Source: an uncultured bacterium (GTDB lineage Bacteria > Actinomycetota > Coriobacteriia > Coriobacteriales > Coriobacteriaceae). From it: DNA of 21,874 nt. The DNA is taken from assembly GCA_905215835.1 (NCBI GenBank), contig CAJMRR010000013.1, forward strand, positions 1 through 21,874. The letters are read 5' to 3'. Positions 14,113 through 21,867 of this stretch are shown in pieces. The position numbers and the translations under genes were made by a program. Under the pieces are notes generated by a model, which saw nothing but the letters and a program-made list of their open reading frames with translations, made no database searches and had not been told where the DNA came from. How positions within the stretch are numbered: the first letter of the stretch is position 1; the number at the start of each line of letters is the position of its first letter.

Positions 14113-14227
14113 CTACAGTCGTAAGGCGAGAAGCGCCAAACGCGCCGTTGGGACAGACCCCATCCAAAACGCGCGAAGCGCACCATTATTCCCCCAGCCA
14201 GTAATCCGCCGAAGACCGGACATCGCA

Positions 14228-14354
14228 GGGCCCGCCATAAGTTTACTTTTAGGCACACTCCGCAGGACGCAAGAAGCCCTCGCCGCACGAAGTGCGCAGC
14301 GAGGGCTTCTTGCATGTCCGAGGACGTGCCTAAAAGTAAACTTATGGCGGGCCC
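14228..14354. repeat. Structured palindrome E2, 29-bp outer stem with the same inner core as E1
   Basis: Outer arms 14228-14256 and 14326-14354 are perfect reverse complements (29 bp) and unrelated to the arms of E1. The core is the same: CACTCCGCAGGACG (14256-14269), a 15-bp inner stem (14269-14283 with 14299-14313), the identical apical cgcacgaagtgcgca (14284-14298) and CATGTCCGAGGACG (14313-14326). It starts 21 nt after the ppc stop and is oriented relative to ppc as E1 is to larD. Confidence 0.85.
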
Positions 14355-14375
14355 GGACGACTACAGGGCTATCGA

Positions 14376-17189
14376 TTACCCCGTGTTCTGCAGACCTGCC
14401 GAGACGCCGGTCACAGTCGAAAGAATCAGGCTCATGTACTCGGCCTTCTTCTCCTCGGCCATCTCGTCCTGATTCATGCGCACCTCGCGAAGAGCGCGGA
14501 CCTGGGCGATGGACAGAGCGTCGACGTAGGGGTTACGCACGCGAACGGCGCAGCCGAGCACGCGACGACGCTGCAGCGGCCACTCATCACCGACGATGGC
14601 AAGGACCCACTTACGGGTGAGCTGCATCTCGGTAAAGACCTTCTTGGACAGATCATCGCGGTCGCCCAGATGCAGATACATCTTGGCGATGCGCTGATCG
14701 GTCTTAGCAATCGACATCTCGATGTTGTCGATAAAGGTGCGGAAGAACGGCCACTCCTGGTAGGCAGCCTTGAGCTGGTCAAGATCGCCAAGCTGCTCGC
14801 AGGCGGTGCCCAGACCGTACCAAGCGGCCAGGTTAATGCGCGCCTGGCTCCAGCTGAAGATCCACGGGATGGTACGCAGGTCATCGAGCGACTTGGCGCC
14901 CAGACCGCGCTTGGCGGGACGCGAGCCGATCGGCAGCAGACCGACCTCGGTCAGCGGCGTCACGGTCGAGAACCACGGTGTAAAGTCCTCGGTGTTCAGC
15001 AGGTCCAGATAGCGTTCGTGGCTTGCAGTGTTGAGCTTCTCGGCCATATCCCAGAACTTCTGCGTGGTCTCGGTGTTGGTCTTCTCGACACTCGGGGCCG
15101 ACTGCAAAAGCGTTGCGGCGGCAACGGACTCAACATGGCGCTGAGCCAGCGTGCGGTTGCCGTAACGGGCAAAGATGACTTCGCCCTGCTCGGTAAGCTT
15201 AAAGAAGCAGTTGACCGAACCCTTGGGCTGCGCCAGCACGGCCTTGTTGGCCGGGCCGCCGCCACGGCCCACGGCACCGCCGCGACCGTGCATGAGCACC
15301 AGGTCGATATCGTTCTTCTCTGCCCACTTGGCGATGCGCTCCTGCGCGGAGTGCAGCGCGAGCATGGCCGTGGTAGGACCGGCATCCTTGGAAGAGTCGG
15401 AATAGCCCAGCATGACCTCCATGCGGCGGTTGGTCTGGGCAAGGCGCTTTTGCACCACGGGCAGCGTAAGCATCTGATCGAGCACGTCGACGCAGCCCTC
15501 GAGGTCCTCGAGCTGCTCGAACAACGGGATCACGTCGAGCTCGGGGACATCCTCCTCGTGTGCAAAGGACAGGTGCGCCAGCTCAAAGACGTCGGCCACA
15601 TGCTGAGCGCTCTTGGTAAACGAGATGATGTAGCGGTGCGCCATCTTCTTGCCGTAGCGCTTTTGGATGGAGCCGATAGCGCGGAAGGTATCGATGACCT
15701 CGCGCGTCATGGGCTGCAGGTCGCCATGGATACCGTTCTCGTGGATATCCTTAAGGGCGCGGGCATGCACCACGGAGTGCTGACGGAACTCCATCTCGAC
15801 CATATGGAAGCCGAAGGACTCGACCTGCCAGATGATGGTTTGGACCGGGCCGTAGGCAGCACGGACGGCACCGCAAGCGGCCAGCGAACGCTGGACGACG
15901 CGCAGGTCATCCAGGAACTCGTCGGCGCTGTGGTACATGGTGTCGGTGATACGACGGACGGTGGCGTTCAGGCGGTCGGCCATGACGAGCATGACGGCGC
16001 GATGCGGCTCGTGCTCGGAGATCAGCTCGGCGCGGGCCGTGTAACGAGGGCTCATCTCGACCTGATGGTTCCACAGGTTAATGAGCTCGGCCGACGGCTT
16101 GCTGTAGGTAGCCTCGAGCGTGAGGTTGCGGCCGATGTGGCGGCACTTGTCCTCGAGCTTGAGCACCATGTGCGTAAAGTACTTGGCGGCGACCTCACGG
16201 CTCACCTTGGCGGTGACGTTGGGGTTACCGTCGCGGTCGGAACCGATCCAGCTGCCGGGATGGAAGAACGCCGGGCACAGCGGCGGCACAGTACCGGCCT
16301 TGTCGCCCAGCACCCAATCGTCAAAACGACGATAGATAACGGGGATAACGTCGAACAGCGTGTTATCGAAGATGTCGATGATGGTATCGGCTTCCTCGAC
16401 CGGCGTGGGCTTCTTGAGCGCGATGGGACTCGTACGCACCAGGGCGTCGATCTCCTGCAGCATATGGCGCTCGTTCTCCACCAGGTCGGAGCCGCCCAGA
16501 CGCGGACGCTCCTCCAGCAGGTTGGAGATACGGCGGATCTTGCCCTCGACGGCCTTACGACGGGCCTCGGTGGGATGTGCGGTAAAGACAGGGTGGAACT
16601 CGAGCTTGTCGAGCAGCTCGTTGGCACCCTCGACACCCAGCTCATTCACCAGCTGGTGATAGGCAACGGTAAGCTCGTTGGCAGGATCGACCTCGGTATC
16701 GGTCGACGCACCGGCCTCGCGCTCGCGCAGCTGCGCCACACGGTAGTTCTCCTCCGACAGGTTTGCCAGATGGAAAAAGCTCGTAAAGGCGCGAACGATG
16801 ACCTGCTGCTTATCGAGCGGCAGGCTGTCGATCAAATCGACGACCTCACGAAATGCCACGGCAGTGGGCTCGTCGGCGGTGGGCACGCCCTGCTCGTCGA
16901 CGGCTTCGTCGGCAGCGCAGGTACCGGGGTTGCCGGCATTGACCACAATCTCGGCTGTCAAAATCTTGTCGAACAGGTCCGCGATCTCGGGATCATACTC
17001 GCTAAGCACACGGCGCTCCAGGCGCAAGAACAGCGCCAGATTGTCGCGCAGCTCCTCGGGGATCTCGATCTCGGCGAGACGCTCCCTGGACTCGGCATTC
17101 GAGCCGATTCGGTTAACGAGGCGGTTGACCACGGCAGCGACGCGCGCCGCGGCTTCGGGTACAGACTGGTTGCTTAGGTTCTCAGCCAC
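14376..17189 (-). CDS. ppc: Phosphoenolpyruvate carboxylase
   Basis: PEPC adds bicarbonate to PEP to form oxaloacetate and feeds the reductive TCA branch in anaerobes. It is full length at about 937 residues. Catalytic motifs are present: FTAHPTEARR with the active-site His (about 205), GSDRDGNPNVT (about 316-326), GYSDSSKDAG with the catalytic Lys (about 601), the HGRGGAVGRGG loop (about 634-644), and the conserved C-terminal QNTG. The start is a choice: ATG at 17201 has AAGGAGG only 1 nt away, too close, while GTG at 17189 (MAENLSNQS) has GGAGG 4 nt upstream, so GTG is preferred. Transcription starts from a good promoter at 17234-17261 and the gene is a single unit. The Arg/Asn residues that bind the inhibitor aspartate seem kept (HGRGG, NTG), so feedback control is likely. 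Confidence 0.97.
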   Translation of the reverse strand: MAENLSNQSVPEAAARVAAVVNRLVNRIGSNAESRERLAEIEIPEELRDNLALFLRLERRVLSEYDPEIADLFDKILTAEIVVNAGNPGTCAADEAVDEQGVPTADEPTAVAFREVVDLIDSLPLDKQQVIVRAFTSFFHLANLSEENYRVAQLREREAGASTDTEVDPANELTVAYHQLVNELGVEGANELLDKLEFHPVFTAHPTEARRKAVEGKIRRISNLLEERPRLGGSDLVENERHMLQEIDALVRTSPIALKKPTPVEEADTIIDIFDNTLFDVIPVIYRRFDDWVLGDKAGTVPPLCPAFFHPGSWIGSDRDGNPNVTAKVSREVAAKYFTHMVLKLEDKCRHIGRNLTLEATYSKPSAELINLWNHQVEMSPRYTARAELISEHEPHRAVMLVMADRLNATVRRITDTMYHSADEFLDDLRVVQRSLAACGAVRAAYGPVQTIIWQVESFGFHMVEMEFRQHSVVHARALKDIHENGIHGDLQPMTREVIDTFRAIGSIQKRYGKKMAHRYIISFTKSAQHVADVFELAHLSFAHEEDVPELDVIPLFEQLEDLEGCVDVLDQMLTLPVVQKRLAQTNRRMEVMLGYSDSSKDAGPTTAMLALHSAQERIAKWAEKNDIDLVLMHGRGGAVGRGGGPANKAVLAQPKGSVNCFFKLTEQGEVIFARYGNRTLAQRHVESVAAATLLQSAPSVEKTNTETTQKFWDMAEKLNTASHERYLDLLNTEDFTPWFSTVTPLTEVGLLPIGSRPAKRGLGAKSLDDLRTIPWIFSWSQARINLAAWYGLGTACEQLGDLDQLKAAYQEWPFFRTFIDNIEMSIAKTDQRIAKMYLHLGDRDDLSKKVFTEMQLTRKWVLAIVGDEWPLQRRRVLGCAVRVRNPYVDALSIAQVRALREVRMNQDEMAEEKKAEYMSLILSTVTGVSAGLQNTG

Positions 17190-17233
17190 GTTTCCTCCCA
17201 TTCCTCCTTCTATGCACGTAACATGCGGTATTC

Positions 17234-17261
17234 ATTATAGGCGCTTGAGAAATACTTTCGA
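17234..17261 (-). promoter_or_regulatory. Promoter of ppc
   Basis: Read on the minus strand: -35 TCGAAA (17256-17261, 4 of 6 matches), 16-nt spacer, perfect -10 TATAAT (17234-17239). It lies about 45 nt before the start codon. Confidence 0.7.
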
Positions 17262-17293
17262 CACTGATTGCGCTTTACCACACAAAAGTATTT
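17250..17293. promoter_or_regulatory. Inverted repeat overlapping the ppc -35, candidate operator
   Basis: aaatacttt (17250-17258) and aaagtattt (17285-17293) are exact 9-bp reverse complements 26 nt apart; the left one overlaps the -35 box. Such widely spaced arms could bind a dimer or two dimers. The assignment is inference. Confidence 0.35.
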
Positions 17294-17353
17294 TCTGCAT
17301 TGCAAAGGTTTTTGCCCTAAATGGTCGTATTTCTCGGTGGGCGGCATACGTAA

Positions 17354-17389
17354 ACGGGGGCATTCCGCATAAAAGCGAAACACCCCCGT
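17354..17389 (-). terminator. Terminator hairpin after hisS
   Basis: acggggg (17354-17360) pairs with cccccgt (17383-17389), and the stem continues inward through G-U pairs in the minus-strand RNA. Only a short gtttacg follows, so it is a weak intrinsic terminator. Confidence 0.6.
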
Positions 17390-17446
17390 AACAATCGCTC
17401 TCCATGAGCAGGGCACGTTAGCAGGCCCGAAGCTCAAAAAGATGCG

Positions 17447-18755
17447 CTACAGGCGCTCGCGAACCGCCTCGACGACGTTGTCCAGATCGGCGAGCACCTC
17501 GTCATGGCACTGCATGTCGCGCACTTTGACCTTGCCGGCGGCAAGCTCGTCGCCACCCAGGACCAAGATGAGCTTGGCGCCTACCTTATCGGCTTGCTTA
17601 AACTGGGCCTTGAGCGAACGACCCTGATAGTCGGCCTCGGTCACGATACCTGCGGCGCGAAGCTCCTGCGTAATGGCAAAGACGTTCTGGCGCAGCTCCT
17701 TGCCGGCATTGGCGACATAGACGCACGGGGCCTCATCGGCACCCAGATCGCTGCCAAAGGCCTGCAGGGCCAGCAGGGCGCGCTCAAAACCGACAGCAAA
17801 GCCGACGCCCGCCGTGGGCTTGCCACCCTCGAGCTCGACCAGGCCATCGGCCGCCGCCACCGATGGAGCCGACGCCGGCGCCAGGAGCCTCGACCTCAAA
17901 GACGGTACGGGTGTAGTAGTCAAGGCCACGCACCAAGGTGGGATCCTCGACATACTCGATACCGGCGGCATCCAGATAGCGCTTGACCTGCTCGTAGTGC
18001 TCGCGGCACTCATCGCACAGGTTGTCACCCATCAGCGGAGCCTCGGCCATGATCTCGCGGCAGTGGTCGTTCTTGCAGTCGAAGGCACGCAGCGGGTTGA
18101 GCTCGGCGCGCTCGCGGCACTCATCGCACATCTCGTCGGCGTGATCGAGGATGAACTGCTTAACCTGCTCGCGATAAGCCGGACGGCACTGGGCGTCACC
18201 CATCGAGTTGATGAGCAGACGAAGCTTGGAAAGATCGAAGCCCAGGCGCTTGTAGAACTCCATGAGCATGATGATGCACTCGGCGTCTGCCGCCGGATCG
18301 GGAGCGCCGAGCCACTCGATGCCCACCTGGTGGAACTGGCGCAGGCGGCCCTTCTGGGGACGCTCGCCGCGGAACATGGCCTCGGCGTAGTAAGCCTTAA
18401 ACGGCGTGGAGCCCTGGGGCACCAGATTGTTCTCGACGACGGCGCGCACCACGCCGGCCGTGCCCTCGGGGCGAAGTGCCAGGCGCTGCTTGGGCTTGAG
18501 TTTGGTGTCGGTGCCCTCGGTAAAGACGCGCTCCAGGTTGGCACCGCTGAACACGCGGAACATTTCCTTGCGCACGACGTCGGTCGACTGGCCGATACCG
18601 TGGACAAACACGTCAACCTGCTCGATCGCGGGCGTCTCGATGGGTTTAAAACCAAACGGCTCGAACACGCCGGCCGCAATCTGCTGCATCTTTTGCCAGG
18701 CGCGCATCTCGGCGCCGATAAGGTCGCGGGTTCCCTCCGCCTTCTGTGCCTGCAT
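17447..18755 (-). pseudogene. hisS: Histidyl-tRNA synthetase, interrupted by a frameshift
   Basis: HisRS charges tRNA-His. The first part (from ATG 18755, with AAAGG about 10 nt upstream) shows RPEGTAGVVRAVVEN, motif 2 FRGERPQKGRLRQFHQVGIEWLG and the His-specific RGLDYYTRTVFEV. It reaches GSIGGGG (codon 17850-17852) and then runs out of frame to a stop at 17784. The rest is in another frame: DGLVELEGGKPTAGVGFAVGFERALLAL, then the anticodon-binding domain to the stop at 17447. Between GGGG and DGL a single base (17849) replaces the six bases that would encode Arg-Tyr of the invariant GGGGRYDGL, so five bases are missing. Restored, the protein would have 437 residues, normal for the family. As hisS is usually essential, either this is an assembly or sequencing error, or a second HisRS exists. 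Everything else about the gene looks intact. Confidence 0.93.
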
Positions 18756-18797
18756 GGGCAAACACCTTTCTTTTGTATCGCGTCATAGGTAGTGGAC

Positions 18798-18803
18798 ATT
18801 ATA
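18798..18803 (-). promoter_or_regulatory. Perfect -10 box upstream of hisS
   Basis: TATAAT on the minus strand, 42 nt before the hisS ATG. No convincing -35 lies at the expected distance, where the first long hairpin (18824-18877) begins. Confidence 0.45.
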
Positions 18804-18823
18804 CGGCACAAAGCAGCAACGCG

Positions 18824-18877
18824 GCGGCGCGCCTGACCGAACGAGGGTATGGGGACTCGTTCGGCCAGACGCGCCGC
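18824..18877. repeat. Long hairpin H1 upstream of hisS
   Basis: 21-nt arms (18824-18844 and 18857-18877) pair except at two positions, and both of those become G-U pairs in minus-strand RNA. It is the first of three consecutive long hairpins filling the space between hisS and the MFS remnant. No T-run follows. Confidence 0.75.
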
Positions 18878-18883
18878 TGTTTG

Positions 18884-18947
18884 TGATCCCTTTTCCTCCG
18901 TCCCCTTCGGATCACGTGACCCCTTGGGGACGGAGGAATAGGGATCA
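18884..18947. repeat. Long hairpin H2 upstream of hisS
   Basis: 22-nt arms (18884-18905 and 18926-18947) with a single mismatch. The 20-nt loop contains the palindrome tcacgtga (18912-18919). No T-run follows on either strand. Confidence 0.75.
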
Positions 18948-18958
18948 TTTCGTAGGCC

Positions 18959-19020
18959 CGTGGCCGCCTTGGAAACCGAATGATGGTACGAGCATCCATT
19001 CGGCTTCCAAGGCGGCCACG
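18959..19020. repeat. Long hairpin H3 next to the MFS remnant
   Basis: 24-nt arms (18959-18982 and 18997-19020) with one difference, which is a G-U pair in minus-strand RNA. It lies 36 nt after the stop of the MFS remnant and could have ended its transcript. The 18756-19056 gap holds H1, H2, H3 and the hisS promoter region; no gene is seen. Confidence 0.75.
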
Positions 19021-19056
19021 GACAGAACGGGACGAACAGAAAAGAGCGACGGACGC

Positions 19057-19281
19057 CTACTCCCCCGCCACGCTCGCGCGCAGCTTGGCGGCGATGGGCT
19101 CGGATACCAGCAGGAACACGAGCATGACCACGGAGCACGCCAAGCACACGATCCAAGTGCTCGCAAAGGAGCCCGTGGCATCGAACAGCACGCCCGAGAC
19201 GATGGCGCCGGTAGTGCCCAAGATTGCCTTGAAAGACAAGGGCATAGGCCTTACGGCCATGCCCGCAGGCTTGAAAGGCAA
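19057..19281 (-). pseudogene. C-terminal remnant of an MFS transporter
   Basis: Only the end of a major-facilitator protein remains. The readable part LSFKAILGTTGAIVSGVLFDATG (from about 19236), then SFASTWIVCLACSVVMLVFLLV and a short charged tail EPIAAKLRASVAGE correspond to the last two transmembrane helices and the cytoplasmic end, about 60 residues of an expected 400 or more. No ribosome-binding site precedes the ATG. The M20 gene stop at 19291 follows immediately upstream, so most of the transporter gene has been lost by a deletion between 19236 and 19291. The segment next to the breakpoint has a short direct repeat (cttgcctttcaag / cttgtctttcaag on the minus strand, 41 bp apart). The original substrate cannot be inferred. 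Confidence 0.8.
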
Positions 19282-19290
19282 GGTTGGATG

Positions 19291-20583
19291 CTACCGGTGG
19301 TCGGCGATATAGCCCAAAGCGACGGCGGTATAAGCCGCAGCACCGAGCGGCAGCTCGGCATCGTTAAAACGTGCCTTGGGATGGTGCTGGGCAAAGTGTT
19401 CGTCCGTGTCGGTTACGGCCGCGCCCACGGTAAAGTACGCACTCGGAATCTCGCTCGAGATAAGCGCGAAGTCCTCACTCGCCATGGCATGGAAAAGCGG
19501 CAAGAAAGCCGCCTTGGGCAGCACTGCGCCCACATAACCAAGCGACGCCTGAGTCATATCGCTGTCGAGTACAAGCGGCGGAACATCCGAAAGCGTCTCG
19601 ATGGTCGCCGGCGTACGATATGTTGTGGCAACGCCGTTAACGACCTCCGCGATGCGGGTCTTGAGGTGCTCCATGAGCTCAACATCGAAGCCGCGCAGCG
19701 TTCCCTCGAGCACACAGGTGTCGGGGATGACGTTGGCCGCCAAGCCGCCAGCAAACTTACCAACGGTAAGTGCGACTTCCTTGGCCGCCGGCACCTCGCG
19801 GGCGATAAGCTCCTGGAGCGCCAGGTGCACATGGACGCCGGCCGCGATGGGGTCGATGCAGATCTCGGGGCTCGAGCCATGGCCGCCCTTGCCCTGGAGC
19901 GTGATGCGGAAACCGTACACGCCCGAAAGCGCCGGACTGCCGTAGAGCACCAGGCCAAGCGGCGACTGGCTGTTGACATGCATGGCAAAGGCCGCCTGAG
20001 GACGCGGGTTCTGCAGCAGGCCATCGGCGATGGCAGCGCGTACCCCTTCAAAGGTCTCCTCGCCCGGCTGGAACAGCAGTTTGACGGTGGCATTGGCGTC
20101 GACGAGCTCGGCCTCGCGGGCCTTGAGCAGGCGAGCCGCACCAAGCAGCGCCGTCGCGTGCATATCGTGACCGCAAGCGTGCATGCAGCCGTTGGTGGAT
20201 GCAAAGGGCTCGCCGGATTCCTCGGCAACGGGCAGGGCGTCCATGTCGCCACGAAGCATGATGACCGTTCCGGCCTGCTCGTCCTTGCACGTGCCATTGC
20301 CCTGAGCGGCCGCACCGGCACCGATCAGGCCAACGACGCAGGAACCGTCGACTAGCGTGGTATGGGGGATGTCCATCTCGTCCAGACGTGCCTGGATATA
20401 GGCAGACGTCTGCGGAAGATTGTTACCCAGCTCGGGCATCTGGTGTAGATCGTGTCGCCACGCAGCGAGCTCGTCTGCAAAAGCCTGAGCTTCTGCAACA
20501 AGACCGTCACCGATAGCGGTCTGCGCCGCCGCGGTGGCCTTGGGCGCTGATTGCGGTTGAAGATCGGACAGTGCTGGTGCCAT
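19291..20583 (-). CDS. M20-family metal-dependent amidohydrolase
   Basis: A zinc- or manganese-type peptidase/aminoacylase that removes acyl or aminobenzoyl groups from amino acids (HipO/AbgB/N-acyl amino acid amidohydrolase type), probably cytosolic since no signal peptide is seen. Motifs in the 430-residue protein: WRHDLHQMPEL (about 42-52), RGDMDALP (about 111-118), HACGHDMH (about 135-142), FQPGEE (about 171-176) with the catalytic Glu, AMHV (about 201) and HAMASEDFALI near the C-terminus. A dimerisation lid domain lies in the middle (GKGGHGSSPEICIDPI). The start was set at the ATG giving MAPALSD because CTGGAGGG lies 7 nt upstream; an earlier frame start has none. The exact substrate cannot be told. 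The MFS remnant directly downstream may once have carried its substrate. Confidence 0.93.
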   Translation of the reverse strand: MAPALSDLQPQSAPKATAAAQTAIGDGLVAEAQAFADELAAWRHDLHQMPELGNNLPQTSAYIQARLDEMDIPHTTLVDGSCVVGLIGAGAAAQGNGTCKDEQAGTVIMLRGDMDALPVAEESGEPFASTNGCMHACGHDMHATALLGAARLLKAREAELVDANATVKLLFQPGEETFEGVRAAIADGLLQNPRPQAAFAMHVNSQSPLGLVLYGSPALSGVYGFRITLQGKGGHGSSPEICIDPIAAGVHVHLALQELIAREVPAAKEVALTVGKFAGGLAANVIPDTCVLEGTLRGFDVELMEHLKTRIAEVVNGVATTYRTPATIETLSDVPPLVLDSDMTQASLGYVGAVLPKAAFLPLFHAMASEDFALISSEIPSAYFTVGAAVTDTDEHFAQHHPKARFNDAELPLGAAAYTAVALGYIADHR

Positions 20584-20660
20584 AGATGCCCTCCAGTAAC
20601 GTTTTTGCAGCAAGCACTTTGATAGCGTAAAGTGCAAGGTACTACTTTAAGGGCGACGCA

Positions 20661-20686
20661 TAAAAAATGCCGCCCCGGGAGGCGGC
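20661..20686 (-). terminator. Rho-independent terminator after the EamA transporter
   Basis: Stem gccgcc (20669-20674) with ggcggc (20681-20686), followed on the minus strand by ATTTTTTAT. It lies 13 nt after the transporter stop and separates it from the M20 gene. Confidence 0.85.
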
Positions 20687-20698
20687 GCAACAAATTGT

Positions 20699-21682
20699 TT
20701 ACAATTGCGGACGCGGCTTTCGACGCAAAAAATCGAAATGCGTCTCGCTCAAGATAATCGAAAGAAAGATGAGCGCGAAGCCGGCGAGCAGGCGCGAGGT
20801 GAGCGCCTCCCCCATCAGCAGCACCGAGAACAACACGCCCGAAGGCGACTCCATCGAAAGGAGCAGCGAGCCCGTCGAGGCCGGGACATGCGCCAGGCCG
20901 ACGTTTTGGATGAGCAGAGCCACACACGTACAGCCCACCGATAGAAACGCCATCACACCGATAAAGCTCGGCGTCCACACGGACAGCGGCGCTTGGGTCT
21001 CGAATAACAGCGACGAGATCAGGCTCAGCACGCCGTTGCCCACAAACATCCAAAACGTGATGACGTTGATGTCCATCTTGCGGCCATACTTGGCGGTCAC
21101 CGCCATCTGGATGGCAAAGAAGACCGCGCCGCCCAGTGTGATGACATCGCCGACATTGAACTCGACGCTATCGAGCGCCACCAGCCCAATGCCCGCCAGG
21201 CACAGCAACGCGGCGCCCAAGTTGTAACGGGTAAGCTTTTCGCCGCTTAGAACGTAGCTCGCAAACGGAACCAAGATGCAGTACGTGCCCGTCAAAAACG
21301 CGCTTTTGCCTGCCGTGGTCTGTGCCAGGCCGATCGTCTGCAAACCGTAGGCACCCCACATGAGCGCGCCCATGCCAAGTCCAACAATCAGGTTTCGAGC
21401 GTTGAAATGGGCAATGATGCGCTTGTGGAAGATGACAAGCATGACCAACGACGCCGGAAGAAAACGAATGTAGAGCAGCTCGAACACCGGAACGGTATCG
21501 AGCGCATCCTTCATGGTGGTGAAGGAATAGCCCCAGATGACCGCTATCGAAAGCAGCAAGACCTTCCAGAACAGCGGCGAGCGTGCGCCGGCACCGCGAG
21601 AGGCGCCGCCGGCACCCAGGTCTTCGCGGGCCACAGGGCTGTCGGGCAAGTTTTCGATTTCGTTGGCAGCGTATTGGGCCAT
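20699..21682 (-). CDS. DMT-superfamily transporter, EamA domains
   Basis: A 327-residue inner-membrane protein of the drug/metabolite transporter superfamily. A polar N-terminus of about 37 residues precedes ten predicted transmembrane helices arranged as two EamA repeats (about 40-170 and 180-315). Typical features are the opening helix SIAVIWGYSFTTMKDAL, the second helix FELLYIRFLPASLVMLVIF, LTGTYCILVPFASYVLSGEKLTRYNLGAALL, and in the second repeat SLLLSMESPSGVLFSVLLMGEALTSRLLAGFALIFLSIIL. The ATG has GAGGATG 6 nt upstream. The gene stands alone between two terminators. The substrate (amino acids, metabolites or drugs) cannot be predicted. Confidence 0.92.
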   Translation of the reverse strand: MAQYAANEIENLPDSPVAREDLGAGGASRGAGARSPLFWKVLLLSIAVIWGYSFTTMKDALDTVPVFELLYIRFLPASLVMLVIFHKRIIAHFNARNLIVGLGMGALMWGAYGLQTIGLAQTTAGKSAFLTGTYCILVPFASYVLSGEKLTRYNLGAALLCLAGIGLVALDSVEFNVGDVITLGGAVFFAIQMAVTAKYGRKMDINVITFWMFVGNGVLSLISSLLFETQAPLSVWTPSFIGVMAFLSVGCTCVALLIQNVGLAHVPASTGSLLLSMESPSGVLFSVLLMGEALTSRLLAGFALIFLSIILSETHFDFLRRKPRPQL

Positions 21683-21751
21683 GGAACATCCTCACACTCA
21701 AACTGGGCGTGGTGTCCGCACGCGTATGGCTGCGTGCCGCCTCATGGTCAA

Positions 21752-21785
21752 ATAAAAACGAGGCGCACCGGACCCCCGGCACGCC
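21752..21785 (-). terminator. Terminator of a gene lying to the right of the window
   Basis: Stem ggcgcaccg (21762-21770) with cggcacgcc (21777-21785), two G-U pairs in minus-strand RNA, followed by TCGTTTTTATTT. It would end a minus-strand transcript that comes from beyond 21785. Confidence 0.75.
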
Positions 21786-21843
21786 CCGCTACTGTAGCAA
21801 CAACCAAGCAACCCACGCAATCCAGCCCACTAAAGCGTTTTGT

Positions 21844-21867
21844 TCCGCCGTTCTACCGAACGGCGGA
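21844..21867. repeat. 10-bp hairpin at the window end
   Basis: tccgccgttc (21844-21853) and gaacggcgga (21858-21867) are perfect reverse complements around a 4-nt loop. No T-run follows on either strand within the window. It may be part of a larger element cut by the edge. Confidence 0.5.

Noticed and set aside
11757..14354. E1 and E2 as two ends of one composite mobile element carrying larA-larD
   Set aside because: The elements have the same orientation and unrelated outer arms, and no transposase lies between them; larA-larD belongs functionally with the adjacent larB-larC. Not excluded, but unsupported.
14670..17177. 835-codon open frame on the plus strand opposite ppc
   Set aside because: Antisense shadow of ppc; composition is low in aromatic residues and no motif is recognisable.
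18883..20355. 490-codon plus-strand frame across H2, H3, the MFS remnant and the M20 gene
   Set aside because: It crosses hairpins and is antisense to a clear M20 enzyme; no motifs.
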